NCBI RefSeq assembly: GCF_008831285.2
Contig: NC_045143.1
Location: forward strand, 20,356,854 to 20,420,853
Direction: 5' to 3'
Origin: Nymphaea colorata
Taxonomy: Eukaryota; Streptophyta; Magnoliopsida; Nymphaeales; Nymphaeaceae
Length of the DNA: 64,000 nt
This document shows positions 1 through 13,231 of this stretch, piece by piece (positions within the stretch are counted from its first letter, which is position 1; the number at the start of each line of letters is the position of its first letter). The position numbers and the translations under genes were made by a program. Below the pieces are notes generated by a model. It was not told the origin of the DNA, searched no databases, and worked only from the letters and a program-made list of their open reading frames with translations.

Positions 1-3000
1 GCTTCCTGTATGGCCATGAAAGAGCCCAAGATGGACAATAGCTGTATGTTTCACTTGTGGCATATGCATCTGATAGAATATTGTACGACAGAACAGTGAA
101 AGCACCTGCAGATCCACTTCGGCCATCAGCATCCAAGTTCCCTACAATATCAACTCCATTTACCGGAATCAAACGGCGAGGAGTAGGGCATGGTGCTGGA
201 ATAACACGTGAGGTTAGAAGGGTACTGACTGGCCCCACAGGTATTCTGGTATCTAAATCAACTACCACACACTCAAACTTCAATACATGGCCAATATCAT
301 CAGCAGTTGGTGTGTATGTTCTAGATCGCCCAACTTCAAACCATGTTTCACCTCCACTCCTTTCTGAAACAGGGTTAGGATAAGAAGGAGCAGAACCATT
401 ATTCAGGTTTGGGCTTTGGCTGGTAATTGATCCTGAACTATTCAATCCTCCAGCTGCATTAACAACTCCTGATCCACTGCCACCCATTCTCCCAAACATA
501 TCATCCTCTTCAGCTCCATTTTCATTTACAGCACTTGCAGCACGCTCGTGTAATGCACGATGGTGCTGCCATGCATCTGAAAAGCATTTTGCAGTGCAAT
601 GATAACTTCTTGCAACTGGTATTTTTGCCTTCACACATCCTATGCATTGCAAAGTGGCTTGTTCAGAAGGATGTACGCTACACATAGCAACTCTTTTATC
701 ACTATGTATACGATACCTACAGGATCAACCACAAAAGAGGAAGTGTCATCACTTGGCAAATAATAAACATAATTTGCAAGAAAACCAGAAAACATGAAAG
801 TATGAAACCATTTGTTGCTTGTTTGTGCAAAGCAGTAGGGTCACAATACCTATTCATATGAAACTGCCAACCACACTCCGGGCAATCTAAAGCTTAACCA
901 AACAAAAGGGAAAAAAGAGACATTGAAAAATGGATGGACAAGACAGAAGTTTCCAAAACTTTTTACTCAAGACTCAAAGCCCCAGCTTATTCACCTCGAC
1001 ATTTGAATCATCTGTCAAGGACTTGAATCATCAAAATAGCAACTAGTTGGCATAGGCCTTGGTCAGCCAATAAATCCCTAACCTATATGTATCATATGTA
1101 TTCCTTACACATTTCTGTTGTGTATATCTGTTTAACATGGATGTGAAGCATATTCCAGAAAACTTGGTGTCATGACCAAGCAACGTGTGCACATTGTACG
1201 TGTAAAAGATAATATTTTAAACAAATAAACAATGCATTCATGAATTATAAATCTTAATTCATAAATTGACAAAAAAATAAATCACCATTGTACCAAAATA
1301 TGCACAAAATATAAACTTTATGTATGCATCGGAATTAAAATAGAAACCACCTGCAATAGGTTTGATTTTTTTCTAGGTTTTTCTTTTAATCTTCTTTGTA
1401 GATTTCCCTTCACTCCCAAGTGGTCCTATCATTTAATTATTTAATCGAAGAGCAGCATGCATCAAGGTGTGGCATGTGATTTTTTTATTTTTAAAAAAAA
1501 AATTGCAGAGATTTTCTTGAGTTTTTTTCGAGAAAAATAGCTTCACCAAAAAAATACCCAAGAAAAACCTAGATGATATTTTCCCAACAACGATATTTGT
1601 GGCTATGGGATAAATCAAGCATAGTTAATATACATCCTAACTGGGATGAAGAAAGTGCTACTATACATTTCCATCAAACTTAATACACCCTGCCATGTAA
1701 AATCTCATGGGCACAAAACCTTGAAGTTGACTGCAGTCAGGGGAACAACTACAAAACGGCATTAAAGCCATCACTTTTATCAAAATAATGGATAACATAA
1801 GTGCCTTTTAAAAACTTTCTGATTGGCCACCTGTACATAAGTTTCTATTTAATTTCCAACATTATTTTTATTTTTATTATCTAAGACAACATCATCTTTT
1901 ATGTATGTTAGACAGTTCAGTTTAGCATTCCATTTAAGCGTTCTTGCTACAGTTCAGTTCAGTTCAGTACTAATCACGTAGGACCTATGACACACACACA
2001 TATAGATACATATATATAAGCAAATTATCATGAGCAACAGAAATTTTTTATGCCCAAAATGCCTCAAGCTACAATGCAAAAGCATTCAACAGATTCACTA
2101 GGGAAAAGGAAAAAGGACTTTAGCATTGACACAAATATAATTCTCGAGTATTCAAGCTGAGGTTCTTTTCTTTTACTTTTTGACAAAGTTGTTTTCCTCA
2201 GGATATTAATGTTAATAAAGAGGAAAACAAGAAAAACGGAAAATGTGATATTTCCCATATTTTTTCAAGAGTTGCAATTTTTTTGAAATTTTCTTTTATA
2301 TCTTTTTTTTAATATCCCCATATCTCTGACACAAGATTTAGTGCTTAAAGTTAACATTTCCCCACAAGTTGATCAACCATAACCCACTTCAAGCTATGGC
2401 TACTCCCTAGAGACAGCAACCCACAGGTAGGGAAACTATCCCTATTTCATTCTAGTGAAATATACCAAGTAATTATATTGGGTGAGTTGCTGAACCATAT
2501 AGCCTGCTTTCACCAACAAGAAAAATCTCTCTCTAAATTAATGGACTAATTTCCAACATTGGGATATAAAAGGATGTCCTTCTTGCTGAACCATATACCA
2601 TGTACTAGGAATAGTTCATCTATATTTATTCATCTAAAGGGTACTGAAGTTTGGAAATATTACTTCAGGTGGGTATTCCAAGAAGAATGAAAGGTATGAG
2701 AATAAAATGTATGCAACAGGATAGTGATGTATGGAGGACAGCAGCATGATGGATCAAGAAAGAAAGCATAAAAATTAAGGAAAACAGTGGTGAAAAGAAC
2801 AGTGAGAATCCTATGACAAGAATGGAGGGGATATGGGAGAGGTATTTAACGGCATGCACAAAGACCACATTAACTCAACACTGACAAATACTCACTGCCA
2901 ACTCCCTATTTTGCTTCAAAACAAGAAAAAAAAACACGCATTGCCCCCAAGAAATTCCAGCTAATAAAGCAAAGCATAAGTGATAGGACTTCATTTTGAC

Positions 3001-5639
3001 ATTTACATCCTCAAACAACAATTCACTTGCTATCCTGGACAACCTACTAACTTTACGAAAGGAACAGCAGCAATTTCTAATTTTTACATGAATTTTTCAG
3101 AATGCTGGCCAGTGAACACTTTTACACAGAAGCTAAGGTGATAGTATATCTTTTTTTTAATATCCCCATATCTCTGACACAAGATTTAGTGCTTAAAGTT
3201 AACATTTCCCCACAAGTTGATCAACCATAACCCACTTCAAGCTATGGCTACTCCCTAGAGACAGCAACCCACAGGTAGGGAAACTATCCCTATTTCATTC
3301 TAGTGAAATATACCAAGTAATTATATTGGGTGAGTTGCTGAACCATATATCCTGCTTTCACCAACAAGAAAAATCTCTCTCTAAATTAATGGACTAATTT
3401 CCAACATTGGGATATAAAAGGATGTCCTTCTTGCTGAACCATATACCATGTACTAGGAATAGTTCATCTATATTTATTCATCTAAAGGGTACTGAAGTTT
3501 GGAAATATTACTTCAGGTGGGTGTTCCAAGAAGAATGAAAGGTATGAGAATAAAATGTATGCAACAGGATAGTGATGTATGGAGGACAGCAGCATGATGG
3601 ATCAAGAAAGAAAGCATAAAAATTAAGGAAAACAGTGGTGAAAAGAACAGTGAGAATCCTATGACAAGAATGGAGGGGATATGGGAGAGGTATTTAACGG
3701 CATGCACAAAGACCACATTAACTCAACACTGACAAATACTCACTGCCAACTCCCTATTTTGCTTCAAAACAAGAAAAAAAAACACGCATTGCCCCCAAGA
3801 AATTCCAGCTAATAAAGCAAAGCATAAGTGATAGGACTTCATTTTGACATTTACATCCTCAAACAACAATTCACTTGCTATCCTGGACAACCTACTAACT
3901 TTACAAAAGGAACAGCAGCAATTTCTAATTTTTACATGAATTTTTCAGAATGCTGGCCAGTGAACACTTTTACACAGAAGCTAAGGTGATAGGCATATCT
4001 GCAGAATAATAGTTAATTTTAGATTCTTTAACCAATCTCATCTGGCAACTAATACAAGCAAAACTACATTCATAATGTGCTATCGGTAGTACATACACAT
4101 ACTATGACATTCATAAGAATCAATAAATAAAACAGACAAATATAGGAATCACTAAAATAACATAACATTTCATTGTCATTTTAAATTGAATGAAGAAAAA
4201 AAATGATATAAAATCATGCTGTGTACAAATATTCAAAGTAAGAAAGAGCTGATAATAAGATAATGCACCACTCCATACAATAATGGAGATTTTATACATA
4301 TAAAGTGTAAACTATAAACTATGATGCAACTACATATATCCAACATGACAAGTTTGTGGAACATAGAGCATGGAACGTGTATGGAACAAATCTTTCATTG
4401 GACAATCACCACACAGATGAAGAAACGTGAAGCAAGAAGAAGAATCTCCACTATTTAATCTACCATGTTCAGCAAACTAGTAGTTAAGAACTTAAGAGCT
4501 ATATAACACTAATACACATTTGATTATTCCACCAGGGAGAGATTCTCACGCCTTCACAAGTGTCTCACATGAGATGCGAAAGTACTGATAAAAAAAATTG
4601 TGCTCACAATTTCCTAAAAATCCTGTTACAATCACATAGTTAACACGATATGAGAAGCCCTTGTACTTCCTGTCTCCTCCTTTACTAACACCAATTGTAC
4701 AGATAATTTAGAAAACAAGTATCAGACAGGTGATGCCCACAAAGACATCATTATTCTGAGACTATGTTGCACTGCGTAAGAATATAGATCCCAATCCAGT
4801 AGTAGCAACCAAAAGCCATTATCATCTAAGCAATAAGCCCTGAATCTGACAGCACGTTCCACTGAGTAGAATATAATCCCAACAGTGTCGAAAGAGAAAA
4901 ACGTAATCATCTAAGCAGCTACACGGGGGGGTGGAGATTCCTCCCCACATTTGACAGATCAACCATGTGTCAGTCCATTGTATACCTCTCAACAGTTGCA
5001 AAATATGGTGAGTTGAAATTTATTATATAGATTATTCTACCTTTGGTTCCAATTACTCGAGACTCACAACCATATAAATCGAAAAGCAACGTCAATCTCT
5101 GCCGTCCCTATCCTTTTTATTATTGGATTATCAAATCGAATGCAGGCGGACGCCTACCAGATGCCAACAGTCACGCTCCAGTCATTCGAACCCTTAGCCC
5201 ATTTCAGCTTGAAGATCTTAATCGGAGCTTATAACCAAGTCCACGGAACATTTGGTTGCCTCTACCATCATTCTTTTACAAAAAGAAATGCCCAATACTT
5301 TAAATAAATGATATAGAAGACAAACAAATGAAAAAAGAGAAAACAGAAATAACGAACAGATTCAACCACCGGCTACGTTCTCCAAGAAAGAGTTCGGAAG
5401 CCCACTATAAACAAGTCAAATCGATGCAAGAGATTATCACAAACCGAGAAAGGTGCAGTGTTCTTGGAACGACAAACTAACCACTTATATCTGACGAAGC
5501 ACCCATCAAGGGGATTGGATTCGGAGACATCATCGTTAGTGACCGAGTTATCTGGGCGCCGCAAGAGGACGTAAGGGGTGAGCTCGCACCCAACGATGGG
5601 GATGTCGGACGGAAGGTGCAGACGCAGCACGCTCAGCAT
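1..5639 (-). CDS. CCR4: CCR4-type deadenylase (carbon catabolite repressor protein 4 homolog), 5' part, runs off left edge
   Basis: This encodes a catalytic subunit of the CCR4-NOT complex, a Mg-dependent 3'-5' exonuclease that shortens mRNA poly(A) tails. Exon 1 is 5639-5482 (52 codons plus two bases) and begins MLSVLRLHLPSDIPIVGCEL, the conserved plant CCR4a/b start. Exon 2 is 716 to beyond position 1, joined through a split Trp codon. Together they give the first 291 residues of a protein usually near 600. Residues about 65-109 hold Cys and His (C65, C77, C80, C93, C97, H104, H109) of the MYND-like zinc finger, which in plant CCR4 replaces the leucine-rich repeats and binds CAF1. The endonuclease/exonuclease/phosphatase domain opens at about residue 259 (FTVLSYNILSDAYA), and its catalytic core lies outside the window. 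ATG 5639 is chosen because it matches the family N-terminus. Intron 1 is 4.8 kb. The family call is very sure; a/b paralogy cannot be resolved. Confidence 0.93.
717..5481 (-). other. Intron 1 of the CCR4 gene
   Basis: The 4.8 kb intron separates the short first coding exon from the MYND-like zinc finger exon. The donor reads TG|GTTAGT on the minus strand and the acceptor CTGTAG|GTATCG, and the phase joins to a Trp codon. It contains the 848 bp tandem duplication at 2297-3992. The rest is AT-rich without a convincing coding segment, apart from small chance ORFs. Confidence 0.85.
2297..3992. repeat. 848 bp direct tandem duplication inside the CCR4 intron
   Basis: Copy 1 is about 2297-3144 and copy 2 about 3145-3992, with a constant offset of 848 bases. 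Reading the copies side by side I see only three substitutions: tagcctgc/tatcctgc near 2500, gggtattcc/gggtgttcc near 2673, and tttacgaaa/tttacaaaa near 3056. The junction reads gatag|tatatc, and copy 2 ends at gatag before gcatatc. No terminal inverted repeat or coding domain marks it as a transposon. The near identity means either a very recent duplication or an assembly artefact. Confidence 0.97.
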
Positions 5640-6500
5640 AGTTCCTTCTCAAGCCACGATCCAAATACCTGTTCTTCCACTTGTCGCCTTCCTCCTCTAC
5701 CTCTCCCTTCGGAAAGCAGGCGCCACTCCCTTCTGTTCCGAATGCTTATTCTTCCTCTGGTGGACGCGAAAGCGGAGTCCGGGCGGAAACCAGGCGGATC
5801 CGCCATCAGCCGGAGGCTGAATCCGCCAGCCTTGATTGATCCGTAGTCGCGGCTAACGAGGACGATGAGGAGTAACAAGAAGATTGAGAAGAAAAAAGGG
5901 CGACGGGACAAAAGCGGAAAAGGGTCAGGCAGCCCTAATACCTAAATGGGCAGGGCAGTTTCTTGCCAGAACGAGTAAAGAAGGGGATGGTGATTACGGT
6001 AATGGAGATGATTGAGCCACGAAGAGAGCAAATGACTTAAAAGAGCTTTTCTTGACTCGTGGGCGTTTCTGTTCTTCCTGAGGGAGAACAAGCGGTGGGT
6101 GGATGAGAAATTGTCCGGTGGCCGATGGCCGGGAAGATGGGAATAATCGAAACGGGCCAATAGCAGAGACAGAGGAGGGGAAGGAAGGGAAGAGAGAACA
6201 GAGAAGAGAAGGGTAGGGCAGACAAACAAATTATGAAGGAGACGAGGGCAGATCGCACGGAGATGTTAAACCCTCGCCCTTTCAACTTTCTCCTCTTTCC
6301 TTTCTTTTTCTTTTCCTTACTGATTGAATTTTTTTTTAGCCTTCTCTCGTGTTCTTTCTCAAACGAGGACTATGTTTTCATTTACATTTCTCTTTCCCTC
6401 TCACTTGCCATATTTAATAAATAAATTCTTGATAGATTGTGTGTTAGAGAAAGAGTGGGAGAGAACAAGAGAGAGAGAGAGAGAAGGTATATAAAAGAAA
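5640..6500 (-). promoter_or_regulatory. 5' UTR and promoter region of the CCR4 gene
   Basis: This is the sequence immediately upstream of the CCR4 start codon on the minus strand. About 5640-5860 is GC-richer than its surroundings, as expected of a leader or CpG-rich promoter. Farther out are polypyrimidine stretches (6270-6410) and a (GA)n run at about 6467-6484 followed by tatataaa. No start site can be fixed from sequence alone. Confidence 0.5.
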
Positions 6501-9500
6501 ATAACAATAAAAATAATTTTTTGGAACATAGTTTATGTTATTTTTACTCATATAACGTACGATTATTGGGGTGGGTTATTAATGGTAGATTCTGATATGT
6601 TGACGGTTAATGTAGAAGATCTTGTGATTTGATTATCTTGCAAGTTTTTCCCTTTCTGTCAAAGGGACCGGTGAAGCGTTATGGTCCAAATAATTGGAAA
6701 CAAACACAAAATTCGTGAACCGGTTTGGGCGTTTTGATTCATTTGATCATTCAATCAAAATTGCACCTTCTTTTTTTGCTTTAGGAAGGTTTCCAATTTT
6801 GCAAAAATAAAAAGATTGCGCTTCTTTGATATTTATTCCGTAAAGATCAAGTGAATTCTTTGAGGTATAAAACAATAAGACGGAAGGGAGTTCCATCTCC
6901 CAACGGAAGGGATTTGCACCATAAGGTAAAGTATAACAGAAGCTTCGTTTCGTTCCAAGACATGAAAGGAATGAAATACTATGATGAATAAAAACCGAAG
7001 CAAAACTTTAAAACAATTCAAGTTCAAGCTTATTATAACGATCAACAACGTCATGAATCGGTCGAATCAGAGCAAACCGGTTTGATAATAATTGATCGAC
7101 TTATTTATTTTATATGCAATTTTTCGTTTAGTTGTTGTATAAATGGTTTATCCGTGGAAATTAATATACTCATGAAAAGTGGTTTAACCTAACCTCCGAC
7201 AACATTTGAAACATGTAGCGAAGTTCTTTAGATTGTGAAAAGATGTGGGCATAGTTTCTTTCTTTTTCTTTTTTGAATTTCCATATGCAAAGAATGCTAT
7301 GATGAGGAAAACTTACATAAATAAAAACCGATACTTAATTTGAGTCATTTCAATTTTATGATATTAGAATTTGATTGTAGTTAGGCCTAATATCTTGAAT
7401 GGAAAACTAAATTCACATCTCGTCATTAAAATTGACATTTGGATTTGTCCAAGAAACAAGGATCCACTTACATGGTGTTCAATGCAATCTAAGAGGGAGA
7501 GAGCTTAGCCTATAATTTAGAACGTGCATATGTGATATACAACAAAACATAGCTTACGTAACTTAAAATAGTTCTAAAGATGAACATGATTTTCCGCCAG
7601 CATGTCTCACGTCACAAAGAATGCATGACATGCAAAGAACATATCAGGCTGGGCCTAACCGAGTCATGTGAAAGAGGACTCAAGCCCTTCTGGGCCCGAC
7701 CCAGCTGCCAGCAAAGAGGGCATCGGGTCTCCTTGGTGGCTAACACGTGTGTGGGTGTATACCAAGAACAACACATGATGGGCTGGTCCGAACCGACTGG
7801 GCCCAATGACTTGCTCTTTTGACTGACTGCCCCCGCCCATTTGCCTACCCTTTATTTATTAGATGTTTTCAATACATATGAAGATTATTTGAAGATTTGG
7901 ACTCGGATCCCGCATTGTAATCGAAGATATTTGAAATGAGCACTGGATAAGAAGAATCAGTGGGTACCCAACTCAACTCAACTCAAAGGGAGGGAGGGAG
8001 GCCTTTTTCACTGTTTCATCACATGAAACAGCCTCCAAGGAAAGTTGGCTTTTATTGTAGATCATGGATTCAGTTTAGGCAGGGCCTAATCCATTAAAGG
8101 AAAAGTCCTAACCCTAATTCAAACGTAACGGGCATCATCAGATCACGAGCAAGGCCAGTTAAGAGCACCCCATTTGACCTTATTTCTTTCCTTCATTTTT
8201 TAAGTTCAGAAATTTCATGAAAAAAAAAAAAAAAACCAAGATTAAACGAGCTTGCTTACTCAAGTTTAATTGAGTCGAGTTCATATCACTCGAACTCTAC
8301 TCATTTATAAGCTCGAGTTCGACTTATTTAACAAATGAGTCAAGCTCAAGCTGAGCTTAACCAAACGAGTTTGAATCGAGGTCGAGTTGGCTTGACTTCA
8401 CTTGCAGCCCCAATCAAGCCAATTGCTTATCCCACCAAATTCTACTCTGAGATGACGCCATTGATAATGTCAGCTACCGAAGACCTTTTCAGTAAATAAA
8501 TACGAAAGACATCCTAAAATTGTTCAACAAATAAAACATGATAAAGTTCATGTCAGCCTTTAAAATGGATCCTCGTCTTGAGTTAAAGATTTGAAACTCT
8601 TCGAAAGAGCGGAGACTCTAATTTGAAATAGGAAGCAATATGGATAAAACAGCAAAAGATTATGCTAAACATTTACCCATCTTTTTGAAAAGGTCAATGA
8701 GGGAAAGCAATTGTTTTTCAAGGATATTTATATGTTCTTGAATGAAAAGAGGAAAAACAAAAAATCCAGGGGCAATTGAGCCTCCTGTTGCTGAGCCTGC
8801 CCCTAGAAATATCAGTGTTTCAAAATGTAATTCAATATTGGATCAGAATATGAACTCGAGCAGTTAGATTCAGTTTTTTTTTTTTTTTTTTAATCTTAGT
8901 AATTAGACATTGGGTTCTTCTTACTGGACCCTATAACTATCCGATTCTCATCGACATTTGGATTCATTTACTAGTAAAAGATTCAGATGTGGTTCTGTAT
9001 ATATTTGAATCCAAATTTGATTCCAAGTCAAATTAAGTTACATTTGAATAGTTACATACGTATTCAAATCTGCAATATCCAATCAGTTATCTGCGCATAC
9101 AAGGAATGTGAACTAGATCTCATATTTTTCTTCAGTACCGTAACAAGCCTCGTATTATTGATTTTTTTTCTAGTTTTGATCAAGGTAGAAGGAAAGCCTA
9201 AGCCTAAAATTTGTGGAGAGAAAAACAAAATCCAAATGCAGAGAGAATGCAGAAATGATTCAATCCCAATGGAATATGGATGTTGGATCTCATCTCAAGG
9301 GCAACCTTTCAGTTGATTTAGAGCTTAGACTGAAGTTTTGAATATTTGTATTTTATGGTTCTCTTTTGTTTAAGCCTCAGTTCATATTCAAAACGCAAGG
9401 GTCCAAAGAGAGGGATCCAGATTTTTTTTTTTTGGATTTAGATAGATCCAGATCCACATTTTTTCTACTCGGAAGGTCCTAGACGCATTAGTAAAAGAAT

Positions 9501-10070
9501 ACTGGAATCTTACCTTTATTTTTTCTTCTTTATTCCAGTTTTCTCTCTCATTATTTACCTGTTTTTCTCAAATGCATGAAATTCTTCACTGGTACTTGTT
9601 TTCAAATGTCCATACATTTCAACCAATTTTGTCAATATCAGTATCGAGCTAAATCAGTCTTCAAATGCCTGTACATGTCCAACAATATTGTTGATATTAC
9701 TATCAATATCGGATTCTCAAACAATATGGTATTTCGGTAGAGCATTGGCCAAGGAAATTTTCCATTTAAAAAATTAATTAATAAACATTTTAATATGCCA
9801 AAAACTAGTTAAAGTTGAACTTTTTTGGAATCCACTAAACAAGAAATCAAAGAATATTGATCTTTGAAATTGAAGATTGCCGGCCCTATAACATGCTGCC
9901 TGGATTAACTGAGTTGCTTACTGCTGATCAACATAAGTAGTTGTTGATTCACAAACCGACATTTTTCACTAAGAACAACCAAAAGAAAAACGGATTGTTG
10001 GAAAGTCTGTTTCCTATATTGAACTTTCAAGTGGTATTTCTCTTCTGATGCAAACCTGCGGGAAGAGAGG
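6500..10070. other. Intergenic spacer without a supported gene
   Basis: AT-rich spacer between the CCR4 promoter and a LINE remnant. It has homopolymer A or T runs at about 8220-8236 and 8876-8892, and a segment rich in degenerate ctcgag/gagctc words at 8250-8400 that resembles a decayed transposon. Similar words recur at 60540-60650. A somewhat GC-richer patch at 7640-7830 is open in both directions but shows no recognisable domain. Confidence 0.5.
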
Positions 10071-10074
10071 TCTC

Positions 10075-11060
10075 CCAAACCTTTATTAACAAAAAATGAG
10101 TTGTACAAAACAAAGGTAAACAAAATAAAGAGCTGACTCTCTACTGAAACCACCCACAAACAAGCATCATTAGCAACGTCTGAGGCCATGCCAAAAAACA
10201 AAATCAAGCCACAAGCTAGTCAGTCAAGAAAAGAAATAGAATCTACAGCTCTCTGCCTCGAAAGCGAAAGCCACTCAATAACCCGTAGCGGAACCTCATT
10301 TTGAGATATATGGATAATTGTGGAGGAATCCACCAAGTGAGGGACTGTCTCAAATGACCATTCCTGCCTTTGATTGTCTTAGAGTTAGTAGTGATGCCCA
10401 AGGGTACACCAGTTAGCGCCACTTTTATCAAAACATGGTTGAGCACTTTGAGTTCTAGAAACAGGTAGTCATGACATCCACCACAGACATTTCATTCCGG
10501 CAAAATGTCTTCGTTTTGGCTTATAGCATAACCAATTCTCATGTTGTTCCCATGGCTGAGAGATATGAGATGAATGCAAATGTTGACATGCTGAAAACAG
10601 GGCCAAGGCTCAGCAAGTAGGTCATGGTTAGTCCACAGCTGAATCTCCTTCTTATTGTCCTTCAAGTCAATCGTTAGGGTGACTCTACGCATGCTTTCCA
10701 CACCACCCGTTTAAATTTTGCAATAGTAAGAGCATCCTGCGGTGAAGAGCTTCATTCTTTAGAATCCAACCTTTCCAAATAACTGTGGGGTAAAAAATGC
10801 TCCAACATTTGTTTAGCCAGCTCCTTTTGAAGGATGTCAATCACCATTTCTTGATCCCTTGAACAACATTGCGTGATGAGTGGTTTTTTTATGAAATTTC
10901 CTGAAAATAAAGACCCAGGTATTACCTAGAGTGAACAATCAAACAAAAGATGTTTCAAGTCCCTGTGACTCTGACATAATGGGCACCGACTAGGAAGTTG
11001 AATCCCTAGTTGTTTTATCATGACATATAAGAATGGTCTTTCATCACAATCAAAGAAGTG
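10075..11060 (-). mobile_element. Degenerate LINE (non-LTR retrotransposon) 3' fragment with zf-RVT motif
   Basis: On the minus strand near 10925-11000 the translation reads CPLCQSHRDLKHLLFDCSL, the zinc-binding zf-RVT signature that follows the reverse transcriptase of plant L1-type LINEs. A stop codon follows directly. Downstream frames to about 10240 look like a broken linker and possibly a decayed RNase H domain. At about 10075-10110 the plus strand reads cccaaacctttattaacaaa, the reverse complement of a typical plant LINE 3' terminus (TTTGTTAATAAAGGTTTGGG). Multiple stops and frameshifts show it is dead and 5'-truncated. Confidence 0.75.
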
Positions 11061-13199
11061 AAAGAAACATTCATATTGATCTGCACAGGTGTCTTATACA
11101 AATAGTTTAGGCAAATATGAATGAGAGTATGGTACGATTGGTTTATGTCAGCAACATATACATAATTATATAAGAGCAGAAATCAAAGTGTTATGTTGAA
11201 TGTATTTTCACTTCTTTGCTGATGAAATCATTGTATTTTCTACTTGGACATGTTTTAGGACAAGGATGGGCGTTTCTAACAATCTATTTTCATGTAAACA
11301 TGTCAATATCGATATGTATGCAAAGAAAATTTTAATGGATGTGAACAAGTGCTCCTATGCTTTTGCGGGTTTATGTAAATTTCAACAAATTTGAAGACAA
11401 TGTGAACATGCTATCATATTCGATAGTTGTAACGTCCTAAAAAGTTTAGTCTCGTATTGAAAATTGTGAGGGATCTTCAACGACTTATAAAGGGAGGTCA
11501 TCTTATTGTCTTGATTCTTAGCATTTTCAGGGTTGGAACCGAAACTGCTAGGGGGCGAGTTAGGATCCGCCGAACTAGGAGTCCGAGCCTGGGAGTGGAT
11601 CAGGTTATTATAATAGTTGGGTCAACGTCAAAGTTCCATTAGACAAACACTTATTTGCATTTAGTAAGTTCTCATTGTGAGATAAACCAAATCTGCAAAT
11701 GGACCAGATTGGCGACCCAAATGCTTTGGGTTGAATTAGGTTCTATAAGTCGGGTTTGGATCAAGATTGTGTTGATGGCTTCAAAACTGATGCGCAGGAG
11801 CGATCCAAAGAACTAAAACGTAATCTGGGAATACAGGGAAGAAAATCCTCATTCAAACATGGGGAAAAATAGGAAAAGTTTTACTTGGCAAAATCAGCCG
11901 CCACCCAGCCTACCACTGATAAACTCTTTCTAAAAATGTCTGCAATGCTGCTTGAAAAAGGTTGAATATTGACGAGTGACGACTGCACAGAAGACCAATA
12001 AAGGGCACAAATATCATTAAACAACAAAAATTACCATACCATTGAACCCAGTTACAAAAATCACCAATGAACTCAGTTACAAAAAATCAGACTGACTTGG
12101 GCAGGGAGATATACCCTCTCACGGATTCAGAGCCCCACAAGAATTCAGAGCTGCTTTGAAACCTGAGGATCACATTGGCTTGGTTTGGTAAACAATATTA
12201 GTAAGTCAATCCATCAAAAAAGTTGATCTCCAGTTTACCCACGCCAACGTCATTTGAGAGCCAACTGAGAGCGAAGTTGTAGGATCGGGAGAAGTCAATC
12301 TCGTACTCAAATTCTAAAGAAAATGCCATAACAAAGAGAGTTTGATTATCGACAACACCTTAAACACATTCCCAAGACATCGCCTGCCACTCAACTCACA
12401 AGTCACAAACTGAAGCATGATCCTCCACTTTTTTTCTAAGTGCTGCAACCATCACGCATCTCACGGAACGTCGTTTACACATGGACAAACAAAAGGTTGT
12501 CTTTCATAAATTAGACTCAAATAACCACGGATCATCAACACGGAAGATGAATAATCCCAACATGACAAGTTCAGCACAAGGACACCGAGGCCTACGTTAA
12601 TGGTGCACGCCATCGAAGATATTTAAGAAGTATGAGAAGCATTTTACAGTTCCAAACCGCATGAGCTCACGGACATGTTGAAAAAGGAAAACACGGTAAA
12701 CGCTTTCACACAACAAGCCCCATGAGGCGCAAGAAAATTTCCAGGATGGTGTTCTTGGGCAACTGCCAATTGTCAACATACACGCATCAAACTAAACCAG
12801 CAAACAACTTCGGTTCGCAGGTTTTTCTAATTGGATGTACCTTGATTCACCTCCATAAACAGCGAAGAAAAAAGCAGACCGAAGATACGAATGGAGAAGG
12901 TAATGGACCCTAAAAAGGGGGGGGAGGGAATAAATAGTGGACTTGGACCCATTTCTCCATAAGAAATGCAGCCACAGCTCACAGAATGGAATGCCTCAAC
13001 AATCCCTTATGCTATAATATATACCCCAACATTCAAACAGAGGCAGATGCGAACATGTTCCCAGTGACATCATCATTGCCACCACCTCACCGCATATTCT
13101 ACATCTCAACCCCAAATAACCAAAATTACACAAAGCGAAGACAAAAGAAAAATTGTCAGATCATCAGCTCCATGCCTCCCACACCATGACAAAGCAGTA

Positions 13200-13200
<1 letters not shown>
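11060..13200. other. Intergenic spacer downstream of the helicase gene
   Basis: I see no coding domain. The stretch contains short ORFs only, and its right end must include the polyadenylation region of the helicase gene, whose exact 3' end I cannot place. Confidence 0.45.
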
Positions 13201-13203
<3 letters not shown>

Positions 13204-13230
<27 letters not shown>

Positions 13231-13231
13231 C
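13204..13231. repeat. C28 homopolymer (G28 on the helicase sense strand)
   Basis: There are 28 consecutive C on the plus strand, about 230 bases past the helicase stop codon, so probably in its 3' UTR or just beyond it. The sense strand would carry G28. Exact length is unreliable because homopolymers are prone to sequencing error. Confidence 0.85.

Noticed and set aside
2665-3716. Two nearly identical 67-codon minus-strand ORFs (2665-2868 and 3513-3716)
   Set aside because: They are the same chance frame carried by both copies of the intronic tandem duplication. They are hydrophobic without a family match.
5578-5911. Overlapping ORFs in several frames around the CCR4 start
   Set aside because: They overlap the CCR4 leader and first exon and have arginine/serine/proline-rich low-complexity translations.
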